DNA of 64,000 nt, from assembly GCA_026874595.1 (NCBI GenBank), contig CM049318.1:14840241-14904240 (forward strand), read 5' to 3'. The translations under genes and the position numbers were made by a program. The DNA comes from Sipunculus nudus. Taxonomy: Eukaryota > Annelida > Sipuncula > Golfingiida > Sipunculidae. The notes beneath the pieces are model-generated. The model was not told the origin of the DNA. It was given only the letters and a program-made list of their open reading frames with translations, and ran no database searches. This document shows, piece after piece, positions 53,826 to 62,356 of this stretch (positions within the stretch are counted from its first letter, which is position 1; every line of letters starts with the position of its first letter).

Positions 53826-54241
53826 AATGTAAACGCAAATTAAAACATAAAGTGAAAAAAACGAAAAAACAATATGAAAAGGCCAAAAAACAAATTCGTA
53901 AAGATGCTAAAGAATGTTTTGACAAGAATGAACCTCGTCCTCAGTGGTATCAGAAATTAATGAACCCTTTAACGGGCGGAACTCCTAAGCAAAAAGGCGA
54001 GTACCGTCCGGTAAGAACTGGTGTGCAAGAAAAATGGTTACGTAGAATCCCTGGACGGTTTACTCAACCTGGCGAGACTCGACGTGAACCTTATACTGCG
54101 GGTACGGTTTATGACAGTTATGTCCCCACTGCTACAGAAGAACGTGAACCGTCCTTGATTATGACCCCGAGACCCCGTCCCTCACCAGTGATCACTCGGG
54201 AAGTCGGTGAAGACGGGTACTATAACATTCAACCTATATAA
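53807..54241 (+). CDS. Unknown 144-aa basic protein
   Basis: The ATG at 53807 lies inside the end of the 51-aa gene. The N-terminal 40 residues are Lys-rich and helical. The centre has WYQKLMNPLTGGTP and a run of R-x-P phrases, with a tail rich in Pro and Tyr. The stop codon TAA is part of the next TATATAAA box. No family recognised; probably a virion protein by position. Confidence 0.6.
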   Translation: MVHSKLKCKRKLKHKVKKTKKQYEKAKKQIRKDAKECFDKNEPRPQWYQKLMNPLTGGTPKQKGEYRPVRTGVQEKWLRRIPGRFTQPGETRREPYTAGTVYDSYVPTATEEREPSLIMTPRPRPSPVITREVGEDGYYNIQPI

Positions 54242-54242
54242 A
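54235..54242 (+). promoter_or_regulatory. TATA box overlapping a stop codon
   Basis: TATATAAA; bases 54239-54241 are the TAA stop of the 144-aa gene. The next ATG (54272) is 37 nt from its first base. Confidence 0.75.
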
Positions 54243-54271
54243 GCAAAAACTTTTAGGGAAACCAAACAATT

Positions 54272-55906
54272 ATGGCGCGTGGACGGAAACGAAAAGACGA
54301 TAGTGAGCTGAAACGGCCACGGGGACGGCCGTTGAAAAAAGAAAAAACACCCCCGAAATCACCAAAAAGGAAAGAACGGGAAAAAAAGATTTTAGTCTTT
54401 GAAACGAAAAAAGGACCGAAAATGGTCAGTATATTAAAGAAATTAGCCCCACCGAAAAAACCACCCGGCCGGCCGGATTTCCGTGTTTTAAATCAGACCC
54501 AACCAATGACTTACCGGTTAAAAAGTCCAACCCGCTACCCACCACCTACAGCTACCGTCAGCAAACGTCCACCCAGCCCGGTACCAGTACCTAGCCCCGA
54601 ATTTAAAAAATTAATTGAAACGGCAACGACCGATTTCAGTGAAATTGAGCTTTACTTGCACGGGAGTACTGTTCAAGAAACCGAAAATTTATACCGGACT
54701 CAAGAACGTCAACCCGGTAAACCTTTACCACCATCTCAAAACCCCCCACCCAAACCTGTCCCTGCGGTCGCACAGAAACCTGTTCCGGTCACATTTGCCC
54801 GGTTTTCTCCTTTAAGCAGAGCAAAACCTTCTCCTAAACCACAACCTAAAACTAACCGACCCCGTTTAGTTCCTAAAATCCCCGGAGGAGACAATGTTGT
54901 GCGAGGAAAAAGCGGGGTCCGAATGAAATTAGCATTAAAAAAACCTAAACCGAGTGATGCGGTAAAACGGCTCCTCTTTACAGATAAACCCCCTCAACCA
55001 CCACCTAAACCACCGACTCCACCACCCCCGTTACGGCTACCGACTCCTCCGAAACCGTTAATCCGCCCTATTCCTCCACCGGTCAATACGTTAGTGAGTA
55101 CGACCATGTTACCAATAATGAGCGTGAAAGCACAACCATTGGTCCCTCCAAAAACAAGATCCAGTGAAACCGATACCCGTGAAATCGAAATGCAAACAGA
55201 TATGCCCGTGAGAGCGACAGTCGGGACCCAATCGTTAGTGCCTACCAACGAAATGGCCATTCAAACCCGTCCGACAGTGGGTGAAGGTATAGCCACGCAA
55301 ACTGAAGATCCCGGGGATAAAATCGACAGCGGGACCCAAGCGGGACCGGGCTTAGGTATCCCACCCCCGAATGCGCACGTGTTAAAAAGCGATGTTAAAG
55401 AATCGTTCCGTCGGAATGCTAGTATTTTAAAACATTTAGCTGCACAACCGAAAAGCATTTTAATGGATCAAACTTTACGTAAAGAAACGTTCAGCACTTC
55501 CCCCGATGAATTTATTCGAATGATCGCTTTAGCGTTAGCTATAATCTCAGAAACGTTATTATGTATCCGGGAAGAATTGAAAAACGATAATATTGCCTTT
55601 TGGCAATTTGTAGCTTCTCGAGGCGATATTCCTCCGTATTACCGGGTGGATCGTAATTTAGCTCAAACCGTTTCTAAACACACGGGATTACCGGCGAACA
55701 CAGTACGTAATTTATCCAACAGTATCGGGAAATGGGAATCGGTGAATGCTAGAACCATCGATGTGGCTCGAGAATCGTTAGAAAACCCATCGGGTCGGAC
55801 ATGGTATTTAAGGTTGATTTTAGAAAATACCCATGATCAAGAATTTACGGATTTGATCATTTTAGCTTTAAAATATTTCGCCGGGATAATGGATGAAATA
55901 GTATAA
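54272..55906 (+). CDS. AT-hook protein with tandem TQT-like motifs (544 aa)
   Basis: The N-terminus has an AT-hook (KRPRGRP, core RGRP at 17-20) in a strongly basic region and a second GRP core near residue 65. About 60-300 is Pro-rich and probably disordered. Residues about 304-360 carry five Q-centred short motifs (MQTD, GTQS, IQTR, ATQTED, GTQA) with the glutamines at 308, 320, 331, 343 and 356, a spacing of 11-13 residues, as in multivalent LC8/DYNLL ligands. A helical domain follows (about 375-540, with LALAIISETLLCIREEL). Inference: binds AT-rich viral DNA and may dock the dynein light chain. The stop TAA is part of the next TATA box. Confidence 0.7.
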   Translation: MARGRKRKDDSELKRPRGRPLKKEKTPPKSPKRKEREKKILVFETKKGPKMVSILKKLAPPKKPPGRPDFRVLNQTQPMTYRLKSPTRYPPPTATVSKRPPSPVPVPSPEFKKLIETATTDFSEIELYLHGSTVQETENLYRTQERQPGKPLPPSQNPPPKPVPAVAQKPVPVTFARFSPLSRAKPSPKPQPKTNRPRLVPKIPGGDNVVRGKSGVRMKLALKKPKPSDAVKRLLFTDKPPQPPPKPPTPPPPLRLPTPPKPLIRPIPPPVNTLVSTTMLPIMSVKAQPLVPPKTRSSETDTREIEMQTDMPVRATVGTQSLVPTNEMAIQTRPTVGEGIATQTEDPGDKIDSGTQAGPGLGIPPPNAHVLKSDVKESFRRNASILKHLAAQPKSILMDQTLRKETFSTSPDEFIRMIALALAIISETLLCIREELKNDNIAFWQFVASRGDIPPYYRVDRNLAQTVSKHTGLPANTVRNLSNSIGKWESVNARTIDVARESLENPSGRTWYLRLILENTHDQEFTDLIILALKYFAGIMDEIV

Positions 55907-55909
55907 ATA
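55902..55909 (+). promoter_or_regulatory. TATA box overlapping a stop codon
   Basis: TATAAATA; its TAA at 55904-55906 is the stop of the AT-hook gene. The capsid ATG (55944) is 42 nt away. Confidence 0.8.
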
Positions 55910-55943
55910 GCATAAGGTATCAGTTTTATCATTGTCAATCAAG

Positions 55944-57536
55944 ATGGTAGACGCCGCCACAGACATCGTCCAGCAAACCGCCTTGTTTGCTGGTGGAACG
56001 AAACAAGATTCTATTTCACAAGGGCGATGGGTCAAAGTCGATCCTTTAACACCTTCGTACAAAACCGGAGGCCCCATCACTTTTTTTATCAGCGGGAATT
56101 CGTCCGAGTATATCGATTTGACAAATACCATGCTGGTGGTGAAAATGGGTATTTTCAACCAAGCCGGCAACCCGTGTCAAAAAGTCACTGAGGATTTCGT
56201 ATCACCGGTCAATAATATTATTCATACTATTTGGCGGCAAGTCAATATTAAATTGAATGGGACTGAATTGAATACACAAGATAACATGTACATGTACCGG
56301 GCGTATTTGGATAATTTATTAGGGTACAATAAAGGATACAAAGACACCTGTTTATCCGGCATGACAGGTTGGTTTAAAGATACACCTGGTAAATTCGATG
56401 AATTGCCACGGGCGATGGATAGTAGCAAAGATTACAGCAAGTCCACCGCCGGCACCGGCGGATTACACGACTGGAGCACGGACGACGGCGGGGGGAAATC
56501 CTCATACGAAAAGTACTCGTTCGATAAAACCACGTCAAGTTCGACGAGCGCAGGGAAGGAAATCTACCAGACGGTGATCATTCCGTCCGCCAACGGGGAA
56601 ATTGGTTTAACTAAAAATACTGCCATTAAAGAATCAATTTTAACGGCGGCTTTAGGAAAAAATTATGGCATTTTAAATCGGTTTTTACAATTTTTTCCTA
56701 AAAACAATGAATTGTGCACGAACAGTGAACGGTCTAAACAAATAACTTTTAAAGCCCCAATCCATAGCGATATTACCAACCAGAAAAAACTGTTACCCAA
56801 TGGTGTTGATTTGACACTTGAATTTGATTTTACCGGATCCACCGAATTTCCTATCATGCAAATAGGAGGAAAAAATAATCAATTGAAAATTATGAATATG
56901 TACCTGGATGTCCGAAAAGTGCAACCGTCTCACCGTTTTCAACAAGCAGTTGAAGCGAATTTAGCCAGAAATATGCCTATTCGCTATCCTTTGAAACATA
57001 CATTTATGAGAAGCCATAATTTACCCGTAAGTGGTACTCAGGCGACATTGACCAATATGTTACAAGGGCAAATGCCACGTCGAATGGTATTTGCTTTTGT
57101 CGAAAGTAAAGCTTTAGCTGGAGATGAAACGAAAAACCCCTATAAATTAAAAGATTTAGGTGTCAATAAAGTTCAAGTGTATATGAACGGCCATCCCGTT
57201 CCGTCACAGCCGTACGAACCAGATTGGGATAAAGATTGGAAACGGGAATATATTGATTTTTTAAATAATATCGGAGTGGTCCGTGGCGGGCTTGGTGTAG
57301 ATATTTCTTATCAAGAGTTCAGGCAAGGGTATACGGTGTTTGCCATGGATTTTTCACCGACTTTGGCATCGGATGAAAAATACATTCAAGACCCGACTGT
57401 AGGGGTATTAAGAATGGATTTAGGGTTCAAAGACCAAACAGCGTTGGCTGAACAACATATGGTCATCGTTTACTACGAAATGGATGGGGAAGTGACTATT
57501 GGGCAATCACGAGAAGTATTGAAATCGTATACCTAA
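55944..57536 (+). CDS. Hexon-type major capsid protein, copy 1
   Basis: 530 residues from the ATG at 55944 (aagATGg context; upstream non-ATG starts excluded by the TATA box). Signature phrases: SEYIDL near residue 50, QVNIKLNGTELNT, MYMYRAYLDNLL, TPGKFDE, then LKIMNMYLDVRKVQPS, RYPLKH, NMLQGQMPRRMVFAFVE, PYEPDWDKDW and a late FAMDFSPTLASDE. This pattern matches the widespread Polinton capsid family often labelled F54H12.2-like, which is thought to adopt a double jelly-roll fold. It would form the pseudo-hexameric shell. It has a close paralogue directly downstream. Confidence 0.85.
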   Translation: MVDAATDIVQQTALFAGGTKQDSISQGRWVKVDPLTPSYKTGGPITFFISGNSSEYIDLTNTMLVVKMGIFNQAGNPCQKVTEDFVSPVNNIIHTIWRQVNIKLNGTELNTQDNMYMYRAYLDNLLGYNKGYKDTCLSGMTGWFKDTPGKFDELPRAMDSSKDYSKSTAGTGGLHDWSTDDGGGKSSYEKYSFDKTTSSSTSAGKEIYQTVIIPSANGEIGLTKNTAIKESILTAALGKNYGILNRFLQFFPKNNELCTNSERSKQITFKAPIHSDITNQKKLLPNGVDLTLEFDFTGSTEFPIMQIGGKNNQLKIMNMYLDVRKVQPSHRFQQAVEANLARNMPIRYPLKHTFMRSHNLPVSGTQATLTNMLQGQMPRRMVFAFVESKALAGDETKNPYKLKDLGVNKVQVYMNGHPVPSQPYEPDWDKDWKREYIDFLNNIGVVRGGLGVDISYQEFRQGYTVFAMDFSPTLASDEKYIQDPTVGVLRMDLGFKDQTALAEQHMVIVYYEMDGEVTIGQSREVLKSYT

Positions 57537-57540
57537 AAAG

Positions 57541-57548
57541 TATAAAAG
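57541..57548 (+). promoter_or_regulatory. TATA box of the second capsid gene
   Basis: TATAAAAG starting 5 nt after the stop of copy 1; the next ATG (57583) is 42 nt away. Confidence 0.8.
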
Positions 57549-57582
57549 GCATTTTTCATTTCACAAATGAATTAGTTCCATC

Positions 57583-59244
57583 ATGGACGGGGGTGGCGAT
57601 CTCGTTCAAAACACGGCATTATTTACTGGAGGCACGAAACAAGATTCTATCTCACAAGGACGAACGGTTAAAATCGATTCTTTAACCCCTTCGTACAAAA
57701 CTGGAGGTCCCGTTGAATTTGTTTTCAATGGGGATAGTAATGAATATATCGATTGGGCCAATTCTTTTATGATCGTTAAATTAAAAATAACCACGCAGGC
57801 GGGTCACCCATGTCAAAAATGGCTGGCCGATTTTGTTTCTCCCGTGAACAATATTGTTCACAGTTTATGGAAACAAGTCAGAATGGAAATGGAAGGAACG
57901 GAATTGAATACGTTGGATAACATGTATGCCTATCGAGCCTATTTAGAAAATTTACTTTCATTTAATCAAGAATTTAAAGAAACTGGTTTATCGGCCATGA
58001 CAGGGTGGTTTAAAGATACACCGGGAAAATTCAATGCGTTTCCAGATACTACTAACTTTAAGACTAAAAACACGCATTGGGAAGAAACGATAAAGGGGGA
58101 AAAAAATAATGATAACAGTGCAAACAAAGATTTGTATGCATGGTCACGTGATGCAGCTAACAAAAACACCGAGTGTAGTGAAAAAAATAACAAAAATAAA
58201 ATTGTGTGTAGTGATTGGCGTCCATACGTAAAAGTATTCTTTAGTAAAGATTCCAATTTAATTAAAGTTCGGTTTATTCCTACAGCGTTGGGACCTGTGG
58301 GTTTAGAAATAAAAGATGATAAAGCTAAATATTCTATTTTAACCGCTTCGATGGATAAAAATTACGGGATGTTAAACCGGTTTTTACAATTTTTCCCTAA
58401 TAATGATCCTTTTTGTGAAAATACTGAAATTTCACAAGAAATTACTTTTAAAGCTCCTATTCATGCAGATTTAACCACTCAAAGTAAATTTATTATTAAT
58501 GGTGTTAATATTAAAGTGACTTTTGATTTTCAATCTAATCCACAATTTTATATTATGCGGGATTCTACAAACACTGATGTCGCACAAAAAGGAGAATTAA
58601 AAATAACTAACATGTATTTGGATATACGTAAAGTTAAACCTTCTTTCCGGTTTCAACAAGCTGTGGAAGCTTATTTAAGTAAGGGGTTACCGATTCGGTA
58701 CCCATTAAAACATTCCTCAATGCGTACTTATGATTTACCGACAAATGGCACCGAAGCGAATCTTGTAAATATGTTACAAGGTCAAATGCCCCGACGAATG
58801 ATTTTTGGGTTTGTTAAAAGTTCTGCGGTTCGCGGGAATGAAAAAGAAAACCCTTATTTCTTCGATAATTTAAAAGCCAATAAAATACAAGTGTACATGA
58901 ATAATTTTTCTGTACCTATTTTCCCATATGAACCTAAATGGAGTAGGGATTGGAAACGGGAATATATTGATACATTAAATACGGTCGGAGTAGTGAGAGG
59001 GGCTTTGGGTGTGGATATTTCGTACCAAGATTACAGGAAAGGGTACACCTTTTTTGCAGTGGATTTTTCACCGACATTAGCATCGGATGAAAAATATATT
59101 CAGGATCCGATTGTAGGGGTATTGAGAATGGAACTGGCATTTGAAACCACACTCACAAACCAACACACACTCATTGCATACTATGAAATGGATGGTGAAA
59201 TCACAATAGACAAATCACGTCAAGTTTTAAAATCCTTTATTTAA
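57583..59244 (+). CDS. Hexon-type major capsid protein, copy 2
   Basis: 553 residues, co-linear with copy 1 over its full length: near-identical opening block (ALFTGGTKQDSISQGR), NMYAYRAYLENLL, FKDTPGKFNAFP, NRFLQFFPNNDPFCENTE, MYLDIRKVKPSFRFQQAVEAYL, NMLQGQMPRRM and FAVDFSPTLASDEKYIQDP. The main differences are a longer, lysine- and asparagine-rich insertion at about 155-235 and a slightly different C-terminus. The insertion would lie in a surface loop, so the copies may build different capsid positions. Both ORFs are intact, which argues for selection on both. Confidence 0.85.
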   Translation: MDGGGDLVQNTALFTGGTKQDSISQGRTVKIDSLTPSYKTGGPVEFVFNGDSNEYIDWANSFMIVKLKITTQAGHPCQKWLADFVSPVNNIVHSLWKQVRMEMEGTELNTLDNMYAYRAYLENLLSFNQEFKETGLSAMTGWFKDTPGKFNAFPDTTNFKTKNTHWEETIKGEKNNDNSANKDLYAWSRDAANKNTECSEKNNKNKIVCSDWRPYVKVFFSKDSNLIKVRFIPTALGPVGLEIKDDKAKYSILTASMDKNYGMLNRFLQFFPNNDPFCENTEISQEITFKAPIHADLTTQSKFIINGVNIKVTFDFQSNPQFYIMRDSTNTDVAQKGELKITNMYLDIRKVKPSFRFQQAVEAYLSKGLPIRYPLKHSSMRTYDLPTNGTEANLVNMLQGQMPRRMIFGFVKSSAVRGNEKENPYFFDNLKANKIQVYMNNFSVPIFPYEPKWSRDWKREYIDTLNTVGVVRGALGVDISYQDYRKGYTFFAVDFSPTLASDEKYIQDPIVGVLRMELAFETTLTNQHTLIAYYEMDGEITIDKSRQVLKSFI

Positions 59245-59395
59245 AAAACGTCACATATTACTAAATGCAATTATATTTTTATTATTTTTTTAACTACACT
59301 CAGTGATTTTATCTTTGAATGTATTTTTATCATTATTTAACTTTACTTCATTTCTTCTTAATGCGTGTTTACATTTTACAGTTCAGTAGTCTTTG

Positions 59396-61147
59396 TTACT
59401 CATTGAAATCGCCCACTTGGTAAACGTTCAATTGTCCTTGAATAACATTTTCATTGAGTTCATCATCGAACACACCTTCATCTTCAGACGACGAGGAAAC
59501 AAAATGATCTTCATCCACTAAATTGCTGCCGAAGCCCATGGACCGCGTCACACTTATATCATCTGAATCTGTTTTCTGAATTTTTATCAACATTCGACTT
59601 CCACTGTCGGGTGCACATTCTGTTTTCATCTCACAGGCAAACACTAAACAACACGATACGGTATTTAATTTCCCGTGCTTATTTTCCATGGACTGGGGAT
59701 TTTCAATCATCATCCCATCGCTGTTCCTGATCTTGGCAAAGAAATTGATTTGGTCCGGTTCCGTTTCAATGATCCCTGGAGGTTTCGGATAAACGCACGA
59801 AATCGGAAGCGCCGAATCGTACGCAAAGATTTTGCGCCCATCCCCTAGTTGACACCACACCATCGATGCTTCTCTTTCCAGCTGTGCTTGTAACAAAATC
59901 ACGTCGCCGTATTCTCCCATGTATTCTTCAAACGCTTGTTTTAAATTTTCAAATCCTTGAGGGAGTTTTTTCAAACACCAACTTTGTAAAGACACTCGAT
60001 CCGATTCTACAAGGCCCAACGGTGTCAGTTTCAATTCTTGTTCGTACCCCGCCCGTAAAATCAATTGGTTCATGGCCACACTGTGGATTTTACGCGACTC
60101 TGAAAAATAGTCATGGATCAATTGCCAACATTCCGAAGACAATAAATCTAACGGGCGTATCATTCCTTCCCGCCCCGTGATTTTGAATTTGTCAAACACG
60201 TACTTGGTACACACGCGTGAATAAAAACAAGGTACATGCTCGTTTTCTTTCAAGTTCTTTAACACGAAATACAGTTGGTGTCCCAGATAGCACATTTGTC
60301 CGTTCCAGTCGACCAGCGGGTATGTGGGGGCCGGTAAAGTCTTGGGAGGGGCAGGGATCGTTTGCGTTAACATCACCCCGTTGTAACAGATGTACAAAAA
60401 ACAATCAACAAATTCCGGAAACTGCGCATCAAATACTCCTGAATTATGTTGCCATGATGTGAATACAAAAGGAAAAGGGAGATAGTTTGTCAAATACCTT
60501 AACCCATACCCCATAAAAAACTGCGAGACTTCGGATGGGAGGTCGTCCAAAGATAAAAAGTCGACATTGTTGTCATCGGGGATCCGTTCCCTTCTGTCTG
60601 AAAAATTCAATTTCACACACACGGTGCTGTCACATAACGCGAACGGAGATGACCGCATCATCGTTTGAAATTGCCGGGGGGTCACGTGTCTCGAATGCGC
60701 TAACAATAGGCTTACTACCAATGACACGTCATTGTAACACGATGGGCACATTTTCCATATCCCACGGTTAGGATATATAACTTTGTACCTGTCACTATTA
60801 TCATGAAGAAAAACCCGGCACATGATGTCGGCAGGGTTCGAACATGATTGCTCTTCATCGAAAAAATATTTCATCCATTCCAAAACCGGTGGAGTATCTC
60901 TCTCTATCCCTCGTGCACACACTACACTGTTAAAAGGCTCGTCACTGCCTAAACTTGCGTAAAACCCATCAACAATTTCTTGCCGTTTTTGTAATGTCTC
61001 TTCCGTTAAATCTTCCGGGTGTAAATATGGCCGGAACTCTTCACGGAGTGGTGGAACATTGCAACAGCGGGTCGTACAAAATTCTCTCACAATAACTCCT
61101 AAGACTGCAGTATATTTTCCACAGGCCGGGCAAAATGTCAAATACAT
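59396..61147 (-). CDS. Unknown 583-aa protein with Cys-rich N-terminus
   Basis: Opens at the first ATG after an upstream break. The N-terminus has FCPACGK and CTTRCC clusters, which suggest zinc binding. Further cysteines follow in KMCPSCYNDV (about 135). The body (about 200-480) looks globular, and the C-terminal 60 residues are acidic and Ser-rich (SSSSEDEGVFDDE). No family recognised. The same frame is open upstream to a TAA at 61232-61234 and beyond it continues as the 61232-61435 ORF, which has the proper TATA box. So the real gene probably starts at 61435 and is interrupted once near 61.21-61.26 kb. It faces the capsid genes tail to tail. Confidence 0.65.
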   Translation of the reverse strand: MYLTFCPACGKYTAVLGVIVREFCTTRCCNVPPLREEFRPYLHPEDLTEETLQKRQEIVDGFYASLGSDEPFNSVVCARGIERDTPPVLEWMKYFFDEEQSCSNPADIMCRVFLHDNSDRYKVIYPNRGIWKMCPSCYNDVSLVVSLLLAHSRHVTPRQFQTMMRSSPFALCDSTVCVKLNFSDRRERIPDDNNVDFLSLDDLPSEVSQFFMGYGLRYLTNYLPFPFVFTSWQHNSGVFDAQFPEFVDCFLYICYNGVMLTQTIPAPPKTLPAPTYPLVDWNGQMCYLGHQLYFVLKNLKENEHVPCFYSRVCTKYVFDKFKITGREGMIRPLDLLSSECWQLIHDYFSESRKIHSVAMNQLILRAGYEQELKLTPLGLVESDRVSLQSWCLKKLPQGFENLKQAFEEYMGEYGDVILLQAQLEREASMVWCQLGDGRKIFAYDSALPISCVYPKPPGIIETEPDQINFFAKIRNSDGMMIENPQSMENKHGKLNTVSCCLVFACEMKTECAPDSGSRMLIKIQKTDSDDISVTRSMGFGSNLVDEDHFVSSSSEDEGVFDDELNENVIQGQLNVYQVGDFNE

Positions 61148-61231
61148 TCTATCTTCGGATTCCAAAGTAATCAGTCTGTACTTGATACAAAAATTGCATA
61201 CACATACGTTAAGACATTGGCTGCTCGTTTT

Positions 61232-61435
61232 TTACAAATCAAACAGGCACAGCTGTGTTTGTCGGTTGCCAAAACCGTAGCGGGTTGGATTTTTTTGCCG
61301 GTTGAAGTAGATGTTGGACAAGACTTGGAAAGGTTCTTCTATAGGCCCGTACCGGTGCCCGATAAACGGGGAATCCGTCCAGACAGATTTTAAACACCCG
61401 TTCCATACTTCTGATTTGTGTGTGTTACGCCACAT
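61232..61435 (-). CDS. N-terminal exon-like piece of the Cys-rich gene, cut by a stop
   Basis: 67 codons from an ATG 37 nt downstream of a TATAAA box (61467-61472, minus strand). The frame is exactly in register with the 583-aa ORF (270 nt apart) but ends in TAA just before a cysteine-rich stretch. In that short stretch another frame reads CACLICKK, so the interruption may be a pair of small indels beside an A-run rather than a simple point mutation. Confidence 0.5.
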   Translation of the reverse strand: MWRNTHKSEVWNGCLKSVWTDSPFIGHRYGPIEEPFQVLSNIYFNRQKNPTRYGFGNRQTQLCLFDL

Positions 61436-61466
61436 GATTGATTATTGATGAGTAAAACCAGAAAAA

Positions 61467-61472
61467 TTTATA
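61467..61472 (-). promoter_or_regulatory. TATA box of the Cys-rich gene
   Basis: TATAAA followed by TTT on the minus strand, 37 nt upstream of the ATG at 61435. Confidence 0.65.
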
Positions 61473-61492
61473 CCCTTTATTTCTTATCAAGT

Positions 61493-61561
61493 ATTTCCGG
61501 TTTCTTTTTTTTTGTGTAAAGTATTTCCGGTGTCTTGGAATTTTTATCAGTCACTTCCGGT
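61493..61561 (-). promoter_or_regulatory. Three ETS-type motifs between divergent genes
   Basis: On the minus strand: ACCGGAAAT at 61493-61501 and 61523-61531 and ACCGGAAGT at 61553-61561, spaced exactly 30 bp apart. This mirrors the ~30-bp spacing seen in the 40.58-40.65 kb spacer. Confidence 0.6.
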
Positions 61562-61622
61562 CCTCGCCAGTATTAATACAGGGGTATCATGTGACAAGAC
61601 TCAGTCTACTACGGTTACCGTC

Positions 61623-62237
61623 ATGAACAACCCACGACCCGCTAAGAAGTTAAAGCTGACACCGCCCGCACCAGCAACAGAAAGTATGGTGGTTCACGAT
61701 GAATGCCGAGCTTCCCGAAAAGTCTTTCTGGGCGGTAGTGAAAACAACTGGTGGTTTGCGACACCTCAAGGGTACAATGTGAAAATCGGGTGCTGGAGTA
61801 AAGGCATGCCTGTGGCTAAAAAGGGCGTGACTTTAACACCTGAAGAACTCCGTAAATTGGCTACCAATATTGATAAAGTCAATAACACTGTCATTGAAGT
61901 TCTCCACGATAGCCATAAAGATTACCGCTTCACCTTATCACCGGGCAACCCTAATTTTCCCGATACACGGATCGTCGCTGTCAGCTGCGGAAGTGCCTGG
62001 CCGAACATCGTCAACATCCGAGAATGGTACTACAACTTCAAAGAAGGCAAACGGTTCCCCAGTAAAACTGGAGCAGCATTGTTTATCGACGTATGGGCTG
62101 AAGTTGTGAAACATATTGATGATATTGTGAATCTGATTGCCTGTCAAGAAGAGCATGGCAATATTGAAGCCGCTGTGGCTTGCGGGAACCATCCTGAGTT
62201 TATGTTTTCAGAGACTTTATCTGATGACGAATATTGA
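61623..62237 (+). CDS. Tandem PC4-like ssDNA-binding protein (204 aa)
   Basis: ATG at 61623; a TATTAATA element lies 52 nt upstream. Two halves each resemble the ssDNA-binding domain of the transcription coactivator PC4/Sub1. Repeat 1 (about 30-90) has YNVKIGCW then KKGVTLTPEELRKLATNID. Repeat 2 (about 120-185) has IVNIREWYYNFKEGKRFPSK then a DVWAEVVKHIDDI helix. PC4 family proteins have the same strand block I-D-I-R-E-Y/F and a P-x-x-K-G-I-x-L turn before a helix. Inference: the element's ssDNA-binding protein for strand-displacement replication, or a late-gene transcription factor. AATAAA at 62283 follows. Confidence 0.72.
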   Translation: MNNPRPAKKLKLTPPAPATESMVVHDECRASRKVFLGGSENNWWFATPQGYNVKIGCWSKGMPVAKKGVTLTPEELRKLATNIDKVNNTVIEVLHDSHKDYRFTLSPGNPNFPDTRIVAVSCGSAWPNIVNIREWYYNFKEGKRFPSKTGAALFIDVWAEVVKHIDDIVNLIACQEEHGNIEAAVACGNHPEFMFSETLSDDEY

Positions 62238-62282
62238 CTTTGTGCTTGATCATCATTTGCATGTGTGTTTATGAAAAGAAAA

Positions 62283-62288
62283 AATAAA
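62283..62288 (+). terminator. Polyadenylation signal after the PC4-like gene
   Basis: AATAAA about 46 nt after the stop at 62237, ahead of the next TATA box at 62321. Confidence 0.6.
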
Positions 62289-62320
62289 AAATGTTTGCTT
62301 TGATATCCTGTCTTGTTTCC

Positions 62321-62328
62321 TATATAAA
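62321..62328 (+). promoter_or_regulatory. TATA box
   Basis: TATATAAA, 36 nt upstream of the ATG at 62357. This excludes the farther upstream start of the same frame at 62291. Confidence 0.75.
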
Positions 62329-62356
62329 CGAACGGTGTGTGAGATGTGAATGGAAA

